In this document: positions 1-5,070 of the stretch, piece after piece
Numbering within the stretch: the first letter of the stretch is position 1
Layout: each line of letters begins with the position of its first letter
Source of the DNA: Lentisphaerota bacterium
GTDB taxonomy: Bacteria; Verrucomicrobiota; Kiritimatiellia; JAAZAB01
Length of the DNA: 5,070 nt
Direction of reading: 5' to 3'
NCBI GenBank assembly: GCA_016182435.1
Contig: JACPGN010000309.1
Span: 1-5,070 of the forward strand
Position numbers and translations under genes: made by a program
The notes under the pieces: generated by a model
Told to the model about the DNA's origin: nothing
Databases searched by the model: none
The model's input: the letters and a program-made list of their open reading frames with translations, nothing else

Positions 1-908
1 AGCAAGTGCCGGGCGATTTCCTCAGTGTCGGCAATGAAGGGGCCCACAAACGCCCGTATCCGGCCCGGGCGCGAGAAGCAATAACCCTGGATCACTCCGG
101 CGTCGTTGCGGTAAATAAAACAGCCGCCGGGACTATCCGCCCACAGCTTGCGCAGAATGGCGCCGCGCTCGAGGAAGGCGGCCGCGTCGTAGCGGATCAA
201 TTCCGGTAAATCCGTTTCCAGCGCCAGCCCCACGTGCTGAGGGTCATAGCTCTTGCCCGCAAACTCGGCGAGCTCAAATACGGAACGCCAGAGGCGGTAG
301 GAATTGACGTAGCCCACGGCGCCGTAGACCGTGCTGCCCATCGGCGTGGCATCCAGCCCGTTAATTACTTTGCCTTGCTCCAGCGCGTAGCGCGTGCACG
401 CCTGCATCATGGCATTGGCAATACCTTGCCGGCGCGCCTCCGGATGCACCAGGATCATGCCGATCCAGGTATTGTTCCGGCCGAGCGGCAAAACCGATGA
501 AGTAGCCAAGGGGATATTAAAATCCGTTCCCTTGAGCCGCGCTACGAAGGAACCGTGCTTGTCCAATCCGATCATGCGCCGGATATCAACAAAAGTCTGG
601 TTCCAGCCGGCGCGCATGGTCAGGAGATGCATCGTGGCGTGCTCCCGGCCGATTTCTTCCAGGTGAAAAACTCCCGTGTTCACCACTTTCTGGTCGGAGG
701 GTAAATCCACGCGCAGGGTAGGGGGCACGCTGACCTGGTTTTTCTTGCCGCTACGCGCCACGATTTCCACTTCGCGCTCGGGCGCGAAGGCGTCGCCCCT
801 GGGATTGTTCAGCCGGAAACAGCCATAGAGCGCGTCTACCTCCGGATCCTGGCCGAGTACAATCTTGCTGGTGCGGGTCGGATCGGCATTGCGGGGCAGG
901 CGTTTCAT
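1..908 (-). CDS. GNAT-family acetyltransferase, YitH/HolE-like two-domain type with N-terminal extension (3' end outside window)
   Basis: An open frame runs from an ATG at 908 leftward past the window edge; 302 complete codons are visible with no stop. Residues about 80-215 form a GNAT N-acetyltransferase domain: GWNQT at 101-105, a beta strand leading into the acetyl-CoA pyrophosphate loop VHPEARRQGIA (154-164, fitting R/Q-x-x-G-x-A), and YGAVGY near 195-200. A second part follows from about 225; its GYCFSRPG (275-282) and VGPFIAD (288-294) resemble the C-terminal domain of YitH/HolE-type acetyltransferases. The family transfers an acetyl group from acetyl-CoA to an amine; the substrate here cannot be told. 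Residues 1-80 precede the usual GNAT start and match nothing I recognise. The start is chosen because it overlaps the upstream flavoprotein stop (ATGA) and has a good ribosome binding site. No signal peptide is seen, so it is probably cytoplasmic. The GNAT call is firm; the subfamily is likely. Confidence 0.88.
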   Translation of the reverse strand, partial: MKRLPRNADPTRTSKIVLGQDPEVDALYGCFRLNNPRGDAFAPEREVEIVARSGKKNQVSVPPTLRVDLPSDQKVVNTGVFHLEEIGREHATMHLLTMRAGWNQTFVDIRRMIGLDKHGSFVARLKGTDFNIPLATSSVLPLGRNNTWIGMILVHPEARRQGIANAMMQACTRYALEQGKVINGLDATPMGSTVYGAVGYVNSYRLWRSVFELAEFAGKSYDPQHVGLALETDLPELIRYDAAAFLERGAILRKLWADSPGGCFIYRNDAGVIQGYCFSRPGRIRAFVGPFIADTEEIARHL

Positions 909-2161
909 GATTTTTTCTCCAATATGCCGGTATCCACCATGTGGATGGCCGCCACGGGGCACACCTCCACGCAAGTTGAACAGGCGCTGCACTTCTCGCG
1001 GTCTATGCGGCTCTTCTTGTCCACGATGGTAATGGCATTGCAATGGCCCACCGCTTCGCACAGCGTGCAGCCGGTGCATTTGTCAAGGTCCACCTCGGCA
1101 TAGCCGCTGTGCAAGGTGAGTTTGTCGGCTGAGGTAATCCGGCCGACCGCCAGGTCGCGGAAATCACGGCAGCTCCGGTAAGCGTGCCGCTCCATGAAGT
1201 CGCTCAGCCCTTTGAGCCAGCGGGGCAGGAAATCGAATCCCTTGAGCATCGTCTCGGTGCAGACGCCAATCAAGTCGGCGCCGCACATGATCATCTGGAT
1301 GGCATCGCGCGCGCCGGCAATGCCGCCCGTGCCCAGGACCGCTACGCCCGCCCCCGCCTTGCGGCGGATTTCGAACACGTCGCGCAGGGCCAATGGTTTA
1401 ATCCAGGGGCCGGAAAAACAGGCCAGGGTGGGCTCGTCCTGCAGGCGATAGGGCCCTTGTTTTACATTTTCAATGTCGAAGTCGGCAATCGCCAGACGGT
1501 TGGCAACCGAACATACGCAATCAGCTCCTTTATCGTAACAGGCCTTGGCCACCTCGGCGATCCGCCCGCCTTCCGGGGTAATCTTCACAAACACCGGGAT
1601 TTTGACCGACTGCTTGACGGCCTCGGTAATCATGCCGACGACCGTCGCGTTCTGGCCCATGCTGGCGCCGGTCTGTTCCGTCCGCGACGCTTCGGTCATG
1701 GCCACGTTGAACGACATGTTAGGACAGCACATGTTGAGCTCAATCACGTGGGCGCCGGCGGCTTCCGCCTGCTGAGCCATCTCGATCCAGCCCGTCAGGC
1801 CGGGCTTGTCGCCGATATAGGTGATGTTGGCAAATAAGATCAGGCGGCGCGTCAGATTCCGGCTTTCCTGCAGCAGGCGCAGGCAATCCTTAAAAGTCAG
1901 CCGTTTCTCGGCGGTGAACGCGTGGTAGGCTTCCTTCTTGAAATAGCGATAGCGCGGCGGCAGGCTGATGTAAGGCTCCGGATCGAAGGCCAGCTTCAGG
2001 CTTGCGCCCGCCCAGCCGCAGGCCTCGGCCAGGACCAGTTGTTCTTTCCATTTGACGGTCGGGCCGGAAGCAACGATGAACGGGTTGGGAAACGTGACTG
2101 AGCCGACTTTAACGGCCAGCCGGGGATCATCCGCTTTCGGGGGCTTGGAAGTTTTTCGCAT
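905..2161 (-). CDS. PreA-like flavoprotein: dihydroorotate/dihydropyrimidine dehydrogenase-type barrel with C-terminal ferredoxin domain
   Basis: A 418-residue protein. Residues about 15-325 form an FMN-binding (beta/alpha)8 barrel of the dihydroorotate dehydrogenase superfamily: ASGPT (31-35), candidate FMN lysines K56 (SLKLAFD) and K193 (FVKITPE), active-site motif ELNMCCPN (141-148) with the likely catalytic C146, and the FMN-phosphate motif GTGGI (277-281). Residues 352-410 form a ferredoxin-like domain with C362/C365/C368/C374 and C391/C394/C397/C401, enough for two 4Fe-4S clusters. Order and length match PreA, the subunit that reduces pyrimidines with electrons from a PreT partner. No PreT is visible here. 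The motif is CPN, as in class 1 dihydroorotate dehydrogenases, not CPH as in dihydropyrimidine dehydrogenase, and other substrate-site residues differ, so the substrate is open and no gene symbol is given. The first Cys motif is irregular (C-x5-C at its end). AGGA lies 4 bases before the ATG. The gene overlaps the downstream acetyltransferase by 4 bp. Probably cytoplasmic. Confidence 0.9.
   Translation of the reverse strand: MRKTSKPPKADDPRLAVKVGSVTFPNPFIVASGPTVKWKEQLVLAEACGWAGASLKLAFDPEPYISLPPRYRYFKKEAYHAFTAEKRLTFKDCLRLLQESRNLTRRLILFANITYIGDKPGLTGWIEMAQQAEAAGAHVIELNMCCPNMSFNVAMTEASRTEQTGASMGQNATVVGMITEAVKQSVKIPVFVKITPEGGRIAEVAKACYDKGADCVCSVANRLAIADFDIENVKQGPYRLQDEPTLACFSGPWIKPLALRDVFEIRRKAGAGVAVLGTGGIAGARDAIQMIMCGADLIGVCTETMLKGFDFLPRWLKGLSDFMERHAYRSCRDFRDLAVGRITSADKLTLHSGYAEVDLDKCTGCTLCEAVGHCNAITIVDKKSRIDREKCSACSTCVEVCPVAAIHMVDTGILEKKS
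916..920 (-). promoter_or_regulatory. Ribosome binding site of the GNAT gene, inside the end of the preceding gene
   Basis: On the minus strand GGAGA lies 7 bases before the ATG at 908. It is inside the last codons of the flavoprotein gene, whose TGA overlaps the ATG. This supports the start at 908 and suggests translational coupling of the two genes. Confidence 0.75.
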
Positions 2162-2204
2162 GGTATCCTTTTTTTTGTTGAGCCATTTAGATGCAAAGGC
2201 GCAA

Positions 2205-2233
2205 TAGATATACTACTTTCCGACGAATTGCAA
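2205..2233 (-). promoter_or_regulatory. Possible sigma-70-type promoter for the flavoprotein/acetyltransferase pair
   Basis: On the minus strand TTGCAA (2233-2228) could be a -35 element. TATATC (2212-2207, 15-base spacer) or TATCTA (2210-2205, 17-base spacer) could be the -10. Both match the consensus only partly. The location, about 40 bases before the flavoprotein start and overlapping the palindrome, is reasonable, but the call is weak. Confidence 0.22.
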
Positions 2234-2237
2234 TTCG
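2224..2237. repeat. 14-bp perfect palindrome CGAATTGCAATTCG, possible operator
   Basis: The sequence equals its own reverse complement over 14 bases. It lies in the gap upstream of the flavoprotein gene, about 63 bases before its start codon, and overlaps the candidate -35 element. A dimeric repressor or activator site would look like this. No regulator gene is in the window and I do not recognise the motif. Confidence 0.4.
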
Positions 2238-2281
2238 AAATGACTGCCCGCGATCCGAAGGAATGCGCCGAGGAACAAAAT

Positions 2282-2318
2282 CGTGGCGGTAGCAATATTC
2301 AGGAGTGGCGGCGCCACG
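2282..2318 (-). terminator. Possible weak terminator or RNA hairpin after the TIM-barrel gene
   Basis: CGTGGCG (2318-2312) and CGCCACG (2288-2282) on the minus strand form a perfect 7-bp inverted repeat around a 23-base loop, followed directly by ATTTTGTT. The repeat begins 14 bases after the TIM-barrel stop codon. The long loop and short T-run make it a poor intrinsic terminator. A shorter hairpin, GTGGC/GCCAC (2317-2305), competes with it. Confidence 0.22.
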
Positions 2319-2332
2319 GAAGACTTCGTTTC

Positions 2333-3958
2333 CTACGCATAGTGGATCGCCAGGCGCACTTGCTTGAGCAGGAGCTTGTCGGGCGGAATAGCCGCGGGCC
2401 GGGCGGAGACTTCCAGCGTATTGACGCCCTTCTGCAGCGATGAGACCGGATGGGCGTACCAGCCCTGATTGTCGTTCGCGTCGCCGTGGTTCACCCAAGG
2501 GACTTCATTGTAGCTCTCGTCCTTCATTGCGAAAGGTTTTCCTTCGGTGAGGGGCACGCCGTTGAGGGACAACGCTACACGGGCGATATCAACATCGGGC
2601 GCCCATTGCGCCTGCAGCGTGACCTGGGCGGCTTTCGCCGGGTCGTCAGCCACCTCGAAAGAAATGATGGCCGTGGAACAGCCGCACTCCGTGCTCAGCC
2701 GCACGGGCAGCGCGGCGTCATCGCCAAACATGTCCACCCAATAGGTTTTATCCAGCCGTCGCAGTCGGCCCGGATCGCCGATGTCATGGAGGGTATCCTC
2801 GGGGACAAGCCGCGCGGGCTGGCCGGGCTGCCCATAGTTGCGGTTGTCATCATAGAAATGGTTGAAGAGATACATCCCGTCCGCGCCGGCGTCCCAGTAG
2901 CGCTGGGCGGTGGCGCGAATGATTTCTTTCTTGCTCTGTCCCGGCAGGGCGTTCTCAATGCAGCCGAAGACGGGAACGCCGTAGTCATGGCCCAGACTGG
3001 TCCACTCGCCGATCGGGAAAGAAAACGGTTTTGTGCCGAACCCGGCGATGAGCAGATCGAGCGATCCCTCGCGCAGCCATTGGCCCACGTCGAGCCCCAG
3101 GTTGAGCGCTTCCGCCGGCGAGTTGGGCACGCGCGTGGCCAGGAGGACGCTCTTCCCCCGCTCTCGGCCCCACTGATCCAGCCACTGGCGCGCCTGGCGG
3201 ACAAAATCGGTCATGACCGGGGCATTAGCGCGCTGCTGCGTTTTGAAGAATGGCGGAGTGCGTCCCCAGTCGAACTCGATCCCGTCGAGGTCATACCGCC
3301 GGCACGCTTCCTGAACCAGGCGCAGGAAGTAGTCGCGGACCTCCTTCTGACCAAAATCGAAGGCGGCCCACGCGCGGAAATCGGCGGGTTTTGGGTTTTC
3401 GTTTTGGGGGAACAAGGCCGCCTTCCCCGCTTCGACCGCCTGGGCCAAGGGATGCTCCTCAACTTCGCCGCGCAACCAGGGAAGAAAATTTCGCTCGAAC
3501 CAGTCGCGGTCTATCCGGCCCTGGAGCAAGTGCAGGTTGCGCATGCGAAACTGCGACCACGTCCAGCTTCCCCGATGCAACATGGGATGCTGGTCGTTCA
3601 TGCGGAAGGAATAGAAGAACTCCATGCCGTTCGCGTGCGCATAGTCCACGACGTGCTTGAGCGGGTCCGGACCCAGAGCGCGGGTATTCTCGGCGGGAAA
3701 CTCACAGTTCGGCGCGCAGACATAGCCGCAGTAGAAAATGCCGTCCACTTGCGTGCCTTCGAGTTTCCCTTTCATGCGCTGGCCGAGCAAGTCATCCGCG
3801 GTTTCCAGGCGGCGAGGCATATCCCCGCAGCCGGAGTATTCTCCGCGGAGCCACTCGGCGCCCGGGGAATTATAGTTGGCCGGCAGCAGCAGATCCTCGC
3901 CGTCATTGTTCCAGAGGATTCGCCGCTTCCGCTTGCGTAATGCTTCGCGCGTGAGCAT
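2333..3958 (-). CDS. Putative TIM-barrel glycoside-hydrolase-like protein with C-terminal beta-rich domain
   Basis: A 541-residue protein not assignable by eye to a numbered family. Residues about 13-410 read as a (beta/alpha)8 barrel like the uncharacterised GHL-type glycosidase-like families: RRILWNNDGED (12-22), VDGIFYCGY (71-79), MEFFYSFRMND (112-122), DLDGIEFDWGR (223-233), IAGFG (304-308), PVFGCIE (329-335) and DGMYLFNHFYD (360-370). The acids in DGIEFDW (E228, D230) and E335 lie at the ends of barrel strands and are candidate catalytic residues; this is inference. Residues about 420-541 look like a beta-sandwich (for example VALSLNGVPL, 461-470). C77, C81 and C85 form an unusual C-x3-C-x3-C group. 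There is no hydrophobic signal peptide; the N-terminus is basic (LRKRKRR), so a cytoplasmic location is likely. The start is supported by AAAGGAG 9 bases upstream. It diverges from the sulfatase, suggesting a shared carbohydrate or sulfate-ester substrate. It could instead be a non-catalytic barrel protein. Confidence 0.8.
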   Translation of the reverse strand: MLTREALRKRKRRILWNNDGEDLLLPANYNSPGAEWLRGEYSGCGDMPRRLETADDLLGQRMKGKLEGTQVDGIFYCGYVCAPNCEFPAENTRALGPDPLKHVVDYAHANGMEFFYSFRMNDQHPMLHRGSWTWSQFRMRNLHLLQGRIDRDWFERNFLPWLRGEVEEHPLAQAVEAGKAALFPQNENPKPADFRAWAAFDFGQKEVRDYFLRLVQEACRRYDLDGIEFDWGRTPPFFKTQQRANAPVMTDFVRQARQWLDQWGRERGKSVLLATRVPNSPAEALNLGLDVGQWLREGSLDLLIAGFGTKPFSFPIGEWTSLGHDYGVPVFGCIENALPGQSKKEIIRATAQRYWDAGADGMYLFNHFYDDNRNYGQPGQPARLVPEDTLHDIGDPGRLRRLDKTYWVDMFGDDAALPVRLSTECGCSTAIISFEVADDPAKAAQVTLQAQWAPDVDIARVALSLNGVPLTEGKPFAMKDESYNEVPWVNHGDANDNQGWYAHPVSSLQKGVNTLEVSARPAAIPPDKLLLKQVRLAIHYA

Positions 3959-3966
3959 AAGGGAAC

Positions 3967-3982
3967 GCTCCTTTCCAGGAGC
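3967..3982 (-). promoter_or_regulatory. Hairpin burying the ribosome binding site of the TIM-barrel gene
   Basis: The minus strand reads GCTCCT-GGAA-AGGAGC: a perfect 6-bp stem closed by a GGAA loop, which fits the stable GNRA tetraloop pattern. The 3' arm contains the AGGAG core of the ribosome binding site (AAAGGAG, 3974-3968), 9 bases before the ATG at 3958. In the mRNA this would tend to hide the site and reduce or gate translation. The pairing is seen directly; the regulatory role is inferred. Confidence 0.5.
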
Positions 3983-3992
3983 AAATGCAAAT
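3981..3992. repeat. Tandem GCAAAT repeat (two copies)
   Basis: GCAAATGCAAAT on the plus strand (ATTTGCATTTGC on the minus strand) is two direct 6-bp copies just upstream of the hairpin in the divergent control region. It could be part of a protein binding site or chance. Confidence 0.25.
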
Positions 3993-4079
3993 GGAAAGCC
4001 CTCGGAAAAGCAAGCTGGAAATAGAGTTTGCGTGTTGGTAGGAGTTTCGACAGGATAGTGGGTGCCAAAACCCCCGCGC

Positions 4080-4084
4080 AGGGA
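4080..4084 (+). promoter_or_regulatory. Ribosome binding site of the sulfatase gene
   Basis: AGGGA lies 8 bases before the ATG at 4093, a normal spacing. It supports this start, as does the N-terminal sulfatase strand that begins right after it (KPNVLLICVD). Confidence 0.65.
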
Positions 4085-4092
4085 ATTCCATT

Positions 4093-5070
4093 ATGAAACC
4101 GAATGTGTTGTTGATCTGCGTGGACCACTGGCCCGGCCCCCTTATGCAAGCCATGGGCCACGAACGGATCCTGACCCCGACCTTGAATCAGCTCGCCCGC
4201 AACGGGGTGCTGTTCACCCAGGCGTATTCGGCGACGCCGACCTGCATTCCCGCCCGCCGGGCATTGATGACCGGTACGACGGCCAGAACACATGGGGATC
4301 GTGTTTTCAAAGAGCGCCTGGAGATGGATCCGAACCTTCCCACCCTGCCGCAAGTATTCCGGGAGGCCGGATATCAGACTTACGCCGTGGGCAAACTGCA
4401 CGTCTTCCCGCAGCGCGCGCGCATCGGTTTCGACGAGGTGATTCTCAACGAAGAAGGCCGTCATCATTTATGCGGCGACCGGGACGACTTTGAGCGCTTT
4501 CTCGATCGGGAAGGATATGCGGGCCAGGAGTTAACCCATGCCATGGGCAACAACGAATACTGCGCGCGGCCCTGGCATCTGCCGGAATACTGCCATCCCA
4601 CGAACTGGACAACGCGGGAAATGTGTTACGCCATTCAGCGCCGCGATCCAACGCGCCCGGCTTTCTGGTATTGTTCCTATGCCGCCCCGCATCAGCCGGT
4701 GACTCCGCCGCGCGACTATTGGGAGATGTATCGCCAGTCAGGTGTGGACGAGCCTTTTATCGGCGAATGGGCCAAGGACCCGCACACCTGGCCGTATGCG
4801 CTCAAGCGGCACCAGGACAAATTTTCGGAAATGCGTCCCACCGACATGCGGCTCGCCCGCCTGGGTTTTTACGCGCAATGCACGTATATTGATCACCAGA
4901 TGCGTCTCCTGATCGGAACCCTGCGCGAGGCCGGTTTGCTGGATCATACGATCGTCATGTTCGTGTCCGATCACGGCGATATGCTGGGCAATCATAACCT
5001 CTGGTGCAAGCCGCCGATGTTCGAATGGTCGGCCAAGATTCCCATGGTGCTCATGCCCACGGCCGCCTAT
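4093..5070 (+). CDS. Sulfatase of the formylglycine-dependent (alkaline-phosphatase superfamily) type, 3' end outside window
   Basis: An open frame of 326 codons from ATG at 4093 to the window edge. The family hydrolyses sulfate esters (some members phosphate or phosphonate esters) using a Ca-bound active site and formylglycine made from a Cys. Visible motifs: first metal-binding strand NVLLICVDHW with D11; the modification motif CIPAR (51-55) followed by RALMTG, with C51 as the formylglycine precursor; GKLH (100-103) with K101 and H103; APHQPVTPP (198-206); and metal ligands in VSDHGDMLG (291-299), D293 and H294, followed by K306. All are in the usual order. Position 12 is His where many sulfatases have a second Asp. 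There is no signal peptide before the first strand, so export by the Sec route is unlikely unless the true start lies elsewhere. Maturation would need a formylglycine-generating enzyme or anSME, neither seen here. Sulfatases usually run 450-550 residues, so about a third is missing. The substrate cannot be told. Confidence 0.95.
   Translation, partial: MKPNVLLICVDHWPGPLMQAMGHERILTPTLNQLARNGVLFTQAYSATPTCIPARRALMTGTTARTHGDRVFKERLEMDPNLPTLPQVFREAGYQTYAVGKLHVFPQRARIGFDEVILNEEGRHHLCGDRDDFERFLDREGYAGQELTHAMGNNEYCARPWHLPEYCHPTNWTTREMCYAIQRRDPTRPAFWYCSYAAPHQPVTPPRDYWEMYRQSGVDEPFIGEWAKDPHTWPYALKRHQDKFSEMRPTDMRLARLGFYAQCTYIDHQMRLLIGTLREAGLLDHTIVMFVSDHGDMLGNHNLWCKPPMFEWSAKIPMVLMPTAAY

Larger units (their letters stand above)
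2162..2332. other. Intergenic gap between the TIM-barrel gene and the flavoprotein gene
   Basis: These 171 bp contain no credible gene. Going along the minus strand they hold a possible weak terminator, a 14-bp palindrome, a possible promoter, and a run of eight A (2176-2169) that leads into the ribosome binding site of the flavoprotein. The gap is long for genes of one operon, so separate control of the downstream pair is plausible. Confidence 0.6.
3959..4092. other. Divergent intergenic control region between TIM-barrel and sulfatase genes
   Basis: These 134 bp separate the two divergent start codons and should contain the promoters for both directions. They hold the ribosome binding site hairpin (3967-3982), the GCAAAT tandem repeat and the sulfatase ribosome binding site. 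I found no well-spaced -35/-10 pair on either strand that I would defend. Confidence 0.6.

Noticed and set aside
234..666. Two overlapping plus-strand open frames
   Set aside because: They are antisense to the GNAT domain, whose acetyl-CoA motif is clear on the minus strand.
1644..1670. Possible loss of the flavoprotein's catalytic Cys: the GASMGQ loop has Met where DPD has Cys in GLACGQ
   Set aside because: The catalytic Cys of this superfamily is the one in the SCPH/SCPN motif, and that is present as C146. The GASMGQ Met is not evidence of inactivity.
1184..1837. 217-codon open frame on the plus strand
   Set aside because: It lies wholly inside the flavoprotein gene, antisense, and its translation is His/Gly/Arg-rich without recognisable motifs.
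2169..2176. Run of eight T on the plus strand as a terminator tract
   Set aside because: No plus-strand gene ends here and no strong stem precedes it. On the minus strand it is just an A-rich leader before the flavoprotein ribosome binding site.
2450..3940. Long 496-codon open frame on the plus strand
   Set aside because: It is antisense and codon-aligned to the TIM-barrel gene. Such frames stay open when the real gene avoids TTA, CTA and TCA codons. The translation shows no family features, while the minus strand has conserved-looking motifs and a good ribosome binding site.
4021..4060. Possible sulfatase promoter (TTGCGT ... GATAGT)
   Set aside because: The spacing is 20 bases and both elements match the consensus poorly.
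3772..4467. 231-codon open frame on the minus strand
   Set aside because: It spans the divergent control region and is antisense to the sulfatase's conserved N-terminal motifs, so it is not a credible gene.

Overview
The window is a bacterial accessory-type locus with four protein genes and little intergenic space. By eye the base composition is moderately GC-rich. A sulfatase with a CxPxR formylglycine motif sits beside a TIM-barrel protein of glycoside-hydrolase-like type, a combination typical of the sulfatase-rich PVC bacteria (Kiritimatiellota, Lentisphaerota, Verrucomicrobiota, Planctomycetota). This taxonomic reading is an inference from gene content and style, not from a marker gene.

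Layout, left to right. Three genes lie on the minus strand and are read right to left: (1) a TIM-barrel glycosidase-like protein at 3958-2333; (2) after 171 bp, an iron-sulfur flavoprotein at 2161-905, with a PreA / dihydroorotate-dehydrogenase fold followed by a ferredoxin tail; (3) overlapping it by 4 bp (ATGA), a GNAT-family acetyltransferase that starts at 908 and runs off the left edge. Diverging from this set, a sulfatase starts at 4093 on the plus strand and runs off the right edge. The 134 bp between the divergent genes (3959-4092) must carry both upstream control regions. The 171 bp gap (2162-2332) holds a 14-bp perfect palindrome, a possible weak terminator and a possible promoter, so genes 2 and 3 may form their own transcript.

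How the genes may work together. The sulfatase and TIM-barrel protein both begin without an obvious export signal, which would suit intracellular processing of small sulfated or glycosidic compounds. The flavoprotein and acetyltransferase look translationally coupled. No PreT-like NAD(P)H-oxidising partner is visible for the PreA-like protein. Its active-site motif is the CPN of dihydroorotate dehydrogenases rather than the CPH of dihydropyrimidine dehydrogenases, and its first ferredoxin motif is irregular. A small redox-plus-acetylation module of unknown substrate is the most interesting possibility, but this is inference. No RNA gene, CRISPR array, insertion sequence or origin was seen.
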